From assembly GCA_900073065.1 (NCBI GenBank), contig FJOG01000008.1, positions 624,985 through 688,984 of the forward strand: 64,000 nt of DNA, given 5' to 3'. Within the stretch, counting starts at the first letter, position 1. Each line of letters begins with the position of its first letter. The DNA comes from Phialocephala subalpina (Eukaryota > Ascomycota > Leotiomycetes > Helotiales > Mollisiaceae). The translations under genes and the position numbers were made by a program. A model generated the notes under the pieces. The model did not search any database, had not been told where the DNA came from, and was given only the letters and a program-made list of their open reading frames with translations. Below are positions 32,216-42,949 of this stretch, one piece after another.

Positions 32216-33007
32216 GGTGTGAATATGTGACAAGATCTAAGTTGAGAGACGAGTGATTGTCATGCACATAGCAGCAAAACATGAGGGTGGGGGTTAAGGC
32301 TCGGGAGATCTGAGCTGGTCTTAGCTAAAGAAGCGGATGACACACCGCCTCCATGCTCCCCGCAACGTCTTGCGGCAGCGTCTTGCGGAGGCCAGCTTCC
32401 CGGCACTGCGGCGCATTGTGGGTGGGCATCTGCCTCTCTAGATACCGAGCTCGAATAAGCTTATGCGAGCCATCGCAGTCGCCAACCTTGGGCTGGCGGT
32501 GGTTAGCACTGAGATCTGTGTAGCACGGAGCGCCGCGGCCGGGTTTGAAGTGGAGAAGCCCAGAGCCAGTAATAGCACACGTAGTAGCTCCGTACAAGGC
32601 CGTCTTTCTCCGTGTTTTGGAGATCAGCGCCGGTTTGAACCCAACTAAACGTCGCAGCAATAGGGCGACATTGATAGCGGACATTTGCGGGGTTGGGCGG
32701 CATTTTCTCAAATTATTGTAATGCTCACCGCTCCACGGGCACTTGTCCCATCCGTGTTTGTCCCCTTTCGTGCACGACGTCGATTCCAAACGCGAAATCG
32801 ACTTGTAGCGACTTATTTTATTTGAAGGGCCTTCGAAAATACATAAGCCTATATTTACGTAAGAAATCAGAAGTTCCGCTGCGAGGTACCGTTATCCTAT
32901 AACTGCTTCGTGTGAGAAAAGGAAAACGCCCAAAATTTGTTCTTTCACAATGCCCATTTATCACGTTGGTAGGTGTAAAGTTTAACCCAACCAGACGTCA
33001 GGCCTTG
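32216..33007. other. Divergent promoter between regulator and Dabb gene
   Basis: About 790 bp. A minus-strand frame of 154 codons (32325-32789) has no domain and lies where both promoters must be, so I treat it as chance. A short direct repeat (CGTCTTGCGG twice, near 32365) is present. Confidence 0.45.
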
Positions 33008-33423
33008 ATGCCCCAGTTAACAATTCACCAAGTTCTTTTCCGATTAAAACCAGGGACTCCAGCGGAGAAGATTAATAGCTGGAAATCACTGGCAAAGCAG
33101 CTGAATGGGAAAATACCCGGTACCATCCCACCCACCTCGCGTTGCTGATCTGATAACTGACACCTTTGTCAAAGGTCTTGTGGAATTGCACACAAATACA
33201 TTGCAACCCGCCACAGCCGCTAGAGTCAAAGGCTTTGACATGGCGCTTGTTGCAATAATGGAATCAGCGGATCACATCCTAGGCTACGCAAATCACCCAG
33301 CTCATTTAGAGTATATTTCTCCGAATGCGTCCGCAGTTGACATTAGCTAAGTCGCATGACAGAGTCCATGAAGCAAGAGAGCAGATTTGTGACGAGACTT
33401 TGGCATTTGACATGGAAGTTTAA
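33008..33423 (+). CDS. Dabb (stress-responsive A/B barrel) domain protein
   Basis: Three exons (33008-33119, 33175-33310, 33363-33423) give 102 residues. The order is typical: a first strand TIHQVLFRLKPGTPAEKINS, a central GFDMALVAIMES, the histidines of YANHPAHLEVHEAREQ, and the ending ICDETLAFDMEV. Dabb proteins are small dimeric alpha/beta-barrels. Some act as cyclases or dehydratases on polyketide or aromatic compounds; many are uncharacterised. Placed between the regulator and the SDR, it could act on an aromatic or ring-opened intermediate. Exon phases close exactly and there is no damage. Confidence 0.85.
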
Positions 33424-33890
33424 GGCCTACGACACCTCCCACCCATTATCACTCATGTTGTCGGTATATCAAACGATCAGTAAAGTGAACAGAGGAACAA
33501 GATAAGAGGTTGAAAGACAACAATTTCTTGAACCACGCTGCCAGAGCTAGTAGCTAGAGTACATTGTTAGTGCAAAAATGAATGAGTTAACTTTGTTGAA
33601 GTTTGTTGAATTCGTTAGATTTTCTGCTTGAAAAAGTCAAGCTCCTGTGCCTAACAAAATGAGGAGACTGGAGTGATTCTACCTTATTCCTTACTTTCCC
33701 GAACATAGTGAGCGCAATGTTGGTTTCCGGCTAAGGACGGCGTTTCCAGGGGAGGCACGGAGTGTTACAAGGGGCAAGGAGAAGTAAGCCTGACCAGCTT
33801 CGGGGTGTCTGTCTAGTAAAGACTGGTTAAAGAGGTATTGGATCTCAAAGTACGACCAGTCTGCATTCGTTACATTCCAGGAGTTTGATC
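33424..33890. other. Intergenic, promoter of SDR gene
   Basis: About 470 bp between the Dabb stop and the SDR start, both on the plus strand. No gene or clear motif seen. Confidence 0.4.
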
Positions 33891-34950
33891 ATGACGTCGG
33901 CAGATCGATTAAAAGGCAAGACCGTTATCATCACGGGTGCGTCCTCTGGCATAGGGCGGAGCACTGCAATGGAATTTGCGAGAACTTCGCCAAAAGACTT
34001 GCGCCTTATTCTTATAGCACGACGAATCGACAAGCTGAACGAACTCGCTGTACATATCACAAAACAGCATGGGCCCGGCGTAAAAGTGCTCCCAATTCAA
34101 CTGGACTCGTCGAAGCCAGAAGATGTCAGAGGATTTGTTACAAGTTTAACGCAAGATTGGCAACACATCGATGTGCTAGTGAATAATGCGTAAGCTAAAG
34201 ATCTTTCAGATGTCAACTTCGAGGTTTCCTTTGTTAGCAGGGAAGGAAGAGCTACTAACTATTCTCCGAACAGGGGCTTGGCGAAGGGCATTGCAAGGTC
34301 GCCAGATATTTTGGAGGATGATATCAGGGCCATGCTTGACACCAATCTAACTGGGCTCATCAACATGACACAGGCTGTTTTGAAGGTATTCTTACAAAGA
34401 GGCAAGAGTGGGGCAGGCGATATCGTCAATATTGGCAGCATTGCAGGACGAGAACCGTATCCCGGAGGCAGTGTGTACTGCGCATCAAAGGCCGCTGTCA
34501 GAAGTTATACAGATGCCTTGAGGAAGGAGCTGATTTCGACAAGGATAAGAGTCATTGAGATAGACCCAGGCCAGGTTGAGACGGTTGTGACTAGTTGTTG
34601 CCTAATATTTGTTCTTTGCTGACCCGTCTTGGTAGGAGTTCTCGACAGTACGCTTCGGTGGAGATAAGTCTAAAGCAGATATGGTCTACGAGTGAGCAGA
34701 GTTCCTTGATCTCAAGACCCGGTTTCTTGTTAACACAAACGCAGAGGCTGCGAGCCCCTTACCCCACAAGACATTGCTGAGGTTGTCGTGTTCACGGTTA
34801 ATCGACGGGAAAACGTTGTGGTGGCAGACACACTTATCATGCCAAATCACCAGGTATGACTTATCCTTCCTTACTCTAATACCAGAGAGACAAGCTAAGT
34901 TGGCCTAATTTTATTAGGCGGCCGCTACTGTGTTACACAAGGAAACCTAA
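33891..34950 (+). CDS. Short-chain dehydrogenase/reductase
   Basis: Five exons (33891-34189, 34274-34586, 34636-34691, 34745-34853, 34918-34950) give 269 residues, normal for a classical SDR. The cofactor loop is TGASSGIG (15-22), NNAG is at 98-101, and the catalytic set is Asn124, Ser155, Tyr168 and Lys172 (YCASK). The [11 protein letters not shown] segment after the second strand, with Arg residues, suggests NADP(H). The overall pattern ([13 protein letters not shown], then [20 protein letters not shown]) is that of the YMR226C/serine-3-dehydrogenase-like group, which oxidise hydroxy acids. In the cluster it may interconvert an alcohol and a carbonyl. Confidence 0.9.
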
Positions 34951-35260
34951 GCCAGTACCTGACTGCTTTACAAGTGTTATGGAGGGGAAGAATAGAATAG
35001 CATGATTGAAAGCATTGTTGAATGGAGGCATAGATAGAATTCGAGAATATGCTTTTAGGAAAATTTCTCTAGGCCGCTCTCTACCCACAGTGCCGTTATG
35101 CCATGCACGCCTTGTACTGCCCGAGTTAGATAGAAATAGAATGCGTGATGCCTAATAAGACTTGGTAATAAATGAATATAAGTCACTTCTCATTATAGAA
35201 ATCAATAGATATATCGCTGAAAAATAACAGTTTTGCCATCTTCGTTAACGTTAGTGCTCT

Positions 35261-37297
35261 CTATGCTATACTTTGAAAGGCTGCTCTCATTTCCACCTTG
35301 TCTTGGTCCACAACTCCGATAGTGCCGGTGAAACCGTGCTTCTTGAGTTTGTCGGCAGCCGCTTTAGCTTTTGCGTTTGCAACTGATGAGACGGCTGCTT
35401 TGCCAACAACCACTTCAAGAACCCTCTTTACATTGATCTTCTTTGGATCGCCATCGATCGTGGCCCTCCAGGCAACATGATCATCAGGCCTTACCAGCAC
35501 TGCGTCTCTTTCCCAAATCTTCCGGACGTGGTCTTCATTGGGAAGATGAATGGCCTTCAATGGTATACCCATCTGTTTAGCCACCGGAACGAATACAGAT
35601 GCATATCTAGCATCTGCTGAGAAGTCGACCAGAGAGAACTCTCTGCCTTGTCCGAAAATATCAAATATGCTGGTTTCCCCGTCCTTGAGGAAAACATGAG
35701 GCGCTCTTGCACCAGGCCAAGTTGATGGTACGTATGATCTTTCAAGGTAGGGTGGTTGTTCCGTTCCATCTTCATCCGGGCAGATAATTGGCGAGTCGTT
35801 ATATCGATATCCAAGCTCGATCCCACGGTCTCTGTTTTCGCCGTCATGAGTGGTCGCATGCTGGCGAATCTTCTCTTTCAAATCCGCAGCATCTTCCGAC
35901 AGGATTGACTTATCAAATTCCTTTACCCAGCCCCAGATATCTTCGTGTACAGCCCAGTGCACCCCAGATCGCTCGATGGCCCTCTGTGCAACTGGTCTGC
36001 GCTCTGCCTGATACGCATCGAGAAGGGCAGGACCTCCATACCCACCTAGTACTGCAGCGATTTTCCACCCTATATCAAAACTGTCGACAACGGCAGTGTT
36101 CATACCGTATGCTCCTGTAGGGATGTTTTGGTGTGCAGCGTCTCCTGACAAAAAGACTCTTTTGTTGGAGGTGGTGTATTCGTCAACGATACAAATGTTC
36201 GGTCGCCAGGCGCTGGTGACTATGATTTCGTCAATCTTGATTGGCACAGGTGATCCCGAGCCGCCCAAGACCTTGGAGACTGCTTCATACGGGTCTATTG
36301 CGCTCGCGTCTGTTCCGATTGGAACCGGCGTATGACATGTCCAAGTTTCCTTCTCGTCTATAGAAAGTAGGACGTGGCCGCTGGTGAAGAAGATGTGACA
36401 GAATTGGCCCTGTCTATGAAGAGCACTTAGGTCGTGCGACTTAAAGTGGCAAAGGTACAATGCGCCGGGACTGCGAATGCATTAGTAACTGGTTCCGTAA
36501 TACGACCCGGAAATCGGATTGAAGACACACTTACACTGGACCTCCAATCAGTGTCTTTCCTATAGCTCTGCGGACACTGCTGCCTGCTCCATCACAGCCG
36601 ATCACATACTTTGAAGTGACGATGTGCTTCTCGCCAGATTTGTCGACAAGTTCACAAGTGACTTCTGACTCAGCCTCGGTCAAACCTACGAACTTTAAAC
36701 CGAAGAAAGACTTAATCAAGGGCTGAGCCTGGATGTGTGGCTTGAGCCATGCTTCAAATATCGCTTGAGAACAACGTTGCCACGGCTCACGGGGATGGGA
36801 TCCATCATTTTCTTTTTTGATTGTCTCGCGCCACTCATTCACAGAAGGGAGTTTCTGATTTTCGCTCAGCCATTGGAAAACAATCTGAAGGGGCGAACTC
36901 ACCCATCTCACGATCTCTTCACCCTCAGAAAAACCGGAGCTAATGGTAACGTCGAAGGAGTATTCCGGAGGTACACCTTGGCAGGAAAGTCAATACCGTG
37001 ATCCTGTCGCTTACACTCATGTTGTCTGCCGTATCACTCACCAACCTTTCGGATTCCGTGAGAAATCCCAAGTCTGTTGAAAAGCTCCATGCTCCTCGCA
37101 TTGGTTTGGTCCATTTTGGGCCATATTGTCGTGTCCAGATTGCGCTCGACCAGCATGCATTGGACTCCCTGCTTCGACAATTGCAAAGCGGAAATCAAAC
37201 CAGCTGGACCTCCGCCGACCACCAGGACGGGTGTTTGGTGGTGAACAACCTACAGCCATTATTAGATGCGAAGTCATCGGTTGCAAGTACTTACCAT
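35261..37297 (-). CDS. FAD-dependent aromatic monooxygenase (phenol 2-monooxygenase family)
   Basis: Five exons (37295-37297, 37042-37249, 36903-36976, 36535-36854, 35261-36470) give 604 residues. Motifs: GGGPAG (residues 13-18), the second FAD/NAD(P)H segment CDGAGSSVRRA, and GDAAH (311-315) within RVFLSGDAAHQNIPTGAYGM. The C-terminal thioredoxin-like domain contains RPDDHVAWR. The motif PREPWQRCSQAIFEAWLKPH is typical of fungal phenol hydroxylases. These enzymes ortho-hydroxylate phenols to catechols with NADPH and O2, which would supply the substrate for the extradiol dioxygenase. The first exon as read is only the ATG, followed at once by a GTAAGT intron; a different upstream start cannot be excluded. 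Confidence 0.9.
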
Positions 37298-38321
37298 TGC
37301 GAACTGCTCGAGAAACTATCTTCGTCGATTGGGTAATTTTCGATGCCTTCTTGATCGTCTCTCGCTCGTGTAAGCCAATGCCTTCAATTTGAACGCGACG
37401 CAAGACAGACACCTGCGGCTTCCACTTCACATATTAGAGTCCAAAATCTGAAGCAAGCAGGGAACTGGCCCGAGGCGCGGAACTTCCGGTATTGCAAATC
37501 GGTACCTGAGAATTTCCAGGCACGCGGCCTAGCAAAGTTGTTGCAGAGCCTTGAAAAGAGCAGATCCATGTCCTTCTACGAGCGCTCAACGCTGCGGTCT
37601 GATAGATCTGTCCGCTGTCCGTGATTGCCTCCATGTTACTGGTGCGTTACTCTGCAGACAAGATCCTATCGCTAAGTCTAATTTTTGGTTAAAACTAAAA
37701 CGAACTATGGAATATCTCCAATCGCGGCAGGACCAGAGCATTGTTTTGGGGTTATACGCCAAGTTTCTAGGTAGATAATCCGCGGAGTAACCTGATCCCC
37801 ACGAACCCAGTCTCTCAACGCTCCCACGCCTCAATCCGGCCAATCCTCCGGTCAACACAAGTCGTGTTCTTCCCTTGGTTCCTCCGGTACTTCCTCCGAA
37901 GACTAGTCTGATCCGCTGAGCATCTGAAAGAAGTCCCCGTCATAGATGCCGAAAATCTGATTGAGACCAGAGAACCTTAATGCAAATCCCACCTGCCCCA
38001 GTTCCGACAACTTCTGAGGTTACCCCACGCAGAAACTTTCTTTTGCATTCTTATTTTTAAGACATTCGATGCATTCAATACGGAGGGTTAAGTACCGGAG
38101 CGGAAGCTGCGTAATGCTGTGCTGATGAGACCTGGAAACGCCGCGCTCTTGATCCTGTGAATGCGGGGCCCCGCACTTAACGTTTGGGTCATTTGCGAAC
38201 CTCTGTGTTGGGTAACTCTATGAGTGACTCGGCCCTCATCGTGAGTCTTTTTGATACTTCAATTTGTATCTTGTTGCGCCTTCATCTCTATCTTCTTAGT
38301 TACTCATTGCCAACCAGCAGG
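37298..38321. promoter_or_regulatory. Shared divergent promoter of monooxygenase and P450
   Basis: A 1.0 kb interval between divergent starts. TCCTCCG occurs three times within 55 bp (37844-37850, 37880-37886, 37892-37898), twice followed by G (CCTCCGG) and once by AA. CCGG/CCG triplets suit Zn2Cys6 binding. Open frames on both strands here overlap and have no domain. The regulatory reading is inference. Confidence 0.35.
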
Positions 38322-40074
38322 ATGGCAGCGTCTAGCACGATAAGGTCCATCATGAATACCGAGACTCTGTGGACTCCTCGTCTACTTGTAACCTCCTCGC
38401 TCTTACTGATCTTTTGTGTTGTTGCTACCGGCATCACCAGAAGGCTGTTGTTCTCGGCCCTAGCAAAGATACCAGGCCCAAAATTAGCAGCCGTCACTTG
38501 GTTTTGGTTGTGGTATTGGGACATACGAGAGGACAGTGCGCCGGTCATTCGAGAGCTACACAAGCAACTTGGCAGGCTTCTCTTTTACTAGAAAAGCTGA
38601 TAAGTCTTGACACTAACTGTGAGATAGGCCCCATTGTCCGGATTGGCCCTAACGAAGTGAGCATCAATGACGTGGAGGTACACAACAATGTCCTATACAA
38701 ACAACGTACAAAGTTCATGAAGGTTAGTATAGTTAAGGTAGCCACACCGGTCTAAGCAGTGCTAACCTACCTAGTATCCTGGATACTATGATGCCTTTGC
38801 GAACGAGACTCATAACGTATTCTCCACCAGCAACCAGGCGCAGCATGCCCAACTGCGGCGGCTTATAAGCAACAGCTTTGCCAGGAACCAGGTCTTGTCG
38901 TATGAACCACGCCTCTGGGAGAAGGTGAAGCTGTTATCCACTATAATAGCAGAGCAGTATCACGATGGCCAAGCCTTGGACTTGGTGTTCGCGTTTCGAT
39001 GCCTCACCCTCGACGTGATCACAACATTTGCCTACGGGGAGACTTTCAACGCTTTGAATTCTACCGGATTCAGAGAGCCTCTGTTAGAAGCATTCGACTT
39101 TTTTGTACCTGCTAATACATACGTAAGTAATTCAAGCTCACGCTATCGTCATTGTTAAACCAATTAATTGTCACCAGTTCATGTTGTCCCCAAAATTTCA
39201 AGCAATGCTTGCGCCAAAACTGGCTCATCTACCTACTAAGACATTCAAAGCGTTTGGCCAGATGCGAGTGGTTGGTTCTCCTGCTCATACGCATTTGCTA
39301 CCGCCCAGCTGACGACCGTAGGCAGTGGTTAGCGGTATTCAAAAGATGAAGGCGAGGAAGGAAAATTTTAGCTCTCTGGGGTTTACACCGGTGCTATCAG
39401 GCGAGATCGAAGCGGGTAGGCGAAGTGGCGTCGAGGTTACCGATTCTCGCCTTATCTCTGATGGGATAGGCTCAATTCTTGCGGGTACAGACACAACCGG
39501 CATCTCTTTGGCAGTCGGCGCGTGGGCTATCTACTCTAGGGAAGAGATTCGCCAACGACTTCATGCTGATCTGAAGGAGATCTGGCAAGACCTAGACAGT
39601 CATCCGCCGCTGACACAACTTGAAGCCCTGCCGTATCTTCGGGCTTGTGTACTAGAGGCTCTGCGACTTTCGACTCCAATCCAGTCTCGTTTTCCACGTG
39701 TGGTCCCTGCCGAAGGTTGGTCTTATGGAGGGTACCATCTACCTGCAGGGACTACGGTATCATCTTCTTCGTACTTGATGCACAACGAAGAATTGGTCTT
39801 TCCGAATCCACAAGTGTTCGACCCAAACAGGTGGTTGACAGAGGATGCCGAATTACTGGCTTTGCGGAAAAAATACTGGGCTCCATTCTCGCTTGGTATA
39901 CGCCAGTGTATTGGCCTGAACATTGCTATGGCTGAAGTCTACATCGGCCTAGCCGAAATTTTTCGAAACTTTACTGCCACCGAGGTTATCACCAAGGAGT
40001 TCAGAGCAATTGGGATGTTCACTGTGACAATCCCCGGCGGACTCAAAGTGAAAGTGCGTAAAATCACGGAGTGA
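38322..40074 (+). CDS. Cytochrome P450 monooxygenase
   Basis: Five exons (38322-38571, 38628-38722, 38775-39122, 39178-39270, 39322-40074) give 512 residues. An N-terminal membrane anchor (LLVTSSLLLIFCVVATGI) is followed by the proline hinge IPGPKLAA. AGTDTT (316-321) is the I-helix oxygen motif, EALR (374-377) the K-helix ExxR, and FSLGIRQCIG (heme Cys458) the heme loop. It is ER-anchored. A substrate cannot be assigned; the position in the cluster suggests hydroxylation or demethylation of the same aromatic compound. The first intron has a GC donor (CTTG|GCAGGC) and no GT alternative nearby. Confidence 0.92.
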
Positions 40075-40708
40075 TGCAAACATTCTTGTCTTGGGGTTGG
40101 GAAGCGGGAACGATATGGCTGGTGCACGGAGTGGCATGGTCTTTTTCTTCAACCCCCCTTTTTTTTGGTTTGCTGAGAGACGCCGCATTCTCCTGGTTCT
40201 GGTATGCACATCTTGAAAATTACATGACCCCGAATTGGATCTCTCCTTTTCCTTTTTCAGAGACATCGGCCCCCATATATAGTCCTTCCGTAGTCCCTTA
40301 CTTTACTCTGCAATCGAGTCCTTTTAGCTATTCTTCTCAACTGATATATTCGCTCGGACGTTTCATTATGGTCTTCCGCTAACCGGGAAATCGGCCAAGA
40401 ACCGATGCGATGGCTGTTGCTGTGTAATCTACATTTCTGGATGTGGGTTTCGGCACTTCCGAGGACTGCTTAGCAGACGTCTAAGCGTGAGGCTTTGTCA
40501 TGTCTTTTTTATCATTGGCCCCTTCATAAACACCTAGCTTAAATTAGGCTAGGCGGCTTCACTTATGGTTTGCTGCCCCACCCAGTGGATCTGTACCCCA
40601 CAACTCCGTTCCGGAACTGCGGGGACGACTCGCATAAGGTACATACATGTTGTGATTCCCTCCAAGCCGTGGAGCGAATAGACCATACTCCATCGTTTTC
40701 CGGGAAGG
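40075..40708. other. Intergenic between P450 and second regulator
   Basis: About 630 bp, with pyrimidine-rich leader-like sequence in the second half. No gene was seen. Confidence 0.4.
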
Positions 40709-42949
40709 ATGCCGCCTTCGTTAACAATGGCCGCAGACAACCTTTACTCATGGCCGGAAGAGCAGGGCCAAAACATGAGGACATTCTCCGCCCAACGAAC
40801 ACTGCCGAATCGAGCATGCGCAGAATGCAGACGGAAGAAATCGAAATGCGATATGAAACGTCCAGAATGCTCTCTCTGTCATCGAATTGGGGAAAGTTGC
40901 GTCTATCCCACTCGACGAGCACAAGGACGGAAGAGGACTACGACTCAGCCAAATGCGCAAACAAAGCAACCGAACATGAGCTGTTACCCTTCACCGAGCA
41001 ACTCGCAAGAAAATGCCCTTTCTCATTTGCAGATTGGGTGGGGCTGGCCTGGCGAGACCCAATCAAGTGTATTGAACTCATTTATTCAAGAGAACATTTT
41101 TTCTCCCCGGATTTCGTCGTCCTCAGACCCGTTTCTCAGCAATGACTCCTTGTTCCGCATGGATATCGAAATCTCGAACACCGCGTGTGAACAGCTCCAC
41201 CCCTTCTCAAATATAGACCATCTGGTTCAATGGCCGGAGGAGCAACATCCTATCGAGAGCATTACACCTTTGACTGGAATGCAAGGCACTCAAAGCACTT
41301 ACGGGGATGGACTGACCCCTGCGGCAGTATCGATGACGCAGCCTGGTAGTAGCAGCGCGACCAAGAAGAGATCAACCCTCCCTCAAGACTTAGGATATAC
41401 CCTGAGTGTGTCTCCTGACACGGCGCTCGACCTCATTGACGGATTTTTCGATAAAATTCACTGTTTCCTTCCCCTGTTCTATCCTGCACGCTTCAAGGAA
41501 AAATATGCCTCTCTGACTTATCTAAGAGGAGAGCAAAACTGCAGTCTTTCACTCGAATCTGCCTTTATACTCAATGGCATGTTCTGCCTTTCTGCAAGAT
41601 TCAGCACGGCGTCGGCATTCTCCACAAAAGAACCCGTTCATCGAGGAGATCAATTTTTTGCTGAGGCTACAAGCTTGTTTGAGTTGTTATTTAAGCAGCT
41701 TGAGGAGGGTCGTCCGTCCCTGGTGCATTTACAGGGCGTTATTCTCCTCACTTTTAGTGCATTGCTTTCAGGGCCCTCACGGCGAGCCTGGTGGCTCAGT
41801 GGTGTTTGCGTTCGTCTTGCATACGAACTCGAGCTCCACAACACCGACGCAGATATAATCTGTGGGAATGTTGACCCGCTACAGTTGTCACTTGAAGCCT
41901 GGCAGGACAGAGAGGAGCGACGCCGCACTTGGTGGATAGTGTGGGACATGGATACCTTTGCAAGTGCAACGACGTTGAGACCCTTTGCGATCAATCTGCA
42001 CAGGATACAGGTCTTGCTCCCGATATCTGATGAAGCGTGGCTGGCTTCTGAGAGGATTCCATCTTCACATCTAGATCCCGAGAGCACGACACCATGGAAA
42101 GGATTGTGTGACTCACCAAACCAGAGCACATGGGCTTGGTTTCTTGCTTGTACGGTGCTCCTAAGACAAGTCGTTGAGGCACTGCTCTCGCCAACTACAG
42201 ATCGGGTGTTGGATCAGGTGGACGCAAGCCTTGGATGCTTTGCGCTTGCCCTTCCTGAAAAATTTCGAGCAGATTTGGATTTAGTGTGCTCTGATGGGGC
42301 GCATTTCAAGGATGTGAATTGGGTGATGGCTACTTTGTTATTGTTTAATTGGTACGCCATGAATCCAAATCTTACTTTTCGAGCAATCAGGTCTTGGAGG
42401 CTAACATTCCTGGTTGGAGCTGTGAGATGAAATTAGCGCTCCACAAGAGGAGACTGGGTTCATCAAACACACTACATCGCCAGATATCAAGAAATGATAG
42501 CTTCCCATCATTTCCAAGTTCGCCCACTCTACTCAAGGATGACTCTTGCGATATCTTTAGGAAAGAGATGGCAAAAGTTGCTCGGACTTGGCCATCCCAA
42601 AATTTAGCACAGACGACGCCGTTTATTGCCATGTGCCTTGTGGGTCCGGCATTTGTAAATGTCCGCGGCAACAGACAACCGAATTCGGGCAGTCTCGATG
42701 ATGTGAATCTCGAGATTTTGATCTTTGCTCTCAAGCGCTTGGCTCGGCATTGGTTGATCCCAAGGGTTCTGCTAGGTAAGCGAGCATTATGAGGCAACAT
42801 ATGTCAAAGGACGAAGTGAATTTCTGACATATTCGGTTCTCCTTATAGATGAGCTTAGCCAGTTTCAAAAGGATGAAAAGACCGCAAGTTCGGAGCTAAC
42901 AATGCAAGAGAGAAAGGCGTGTCACATTTGGTCCAGTTTAGTACTTTGA
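40709..42949 (+). CDS. Zn2Cys6 transcription factor, second cluster regulator
   Basis: The N-terminal cluster ACAECRRKKSKC / CSLCHRIGESC is complete, followed by a basic QGRKR stretch. The middle-homology region includes LIDGFFDKIHCFLPLFYPAR, RLAYELELHN and EERRRTWWIVWDMDTFASA. The main exon runs from 40709 (or the second ATG at 40727) to about 42350. The downstream exon is clear at FIAMCLVGPAFVNVRG and ALKRLARHWLIPRVLL, and a last exon (from a TTATAG acceptor) ends at 42949. The join near 42350-42380 does not resolve: the only in-phase GT-AG intron would be about 32 nt, so a small frameshift or unusual splice site is possible. Expected function is regulation of the neighbouring pathway genes. 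Confidence 0.82.

Noticed and set aside
32325..32789. 154-codon minus-strand frame in the regulator/Dabb promoter
   Set aside because: It occupies the whole divergent promoter, has no domain, and is Cys/Arg/Lys-rich as expected from GC-rich shadow frames.
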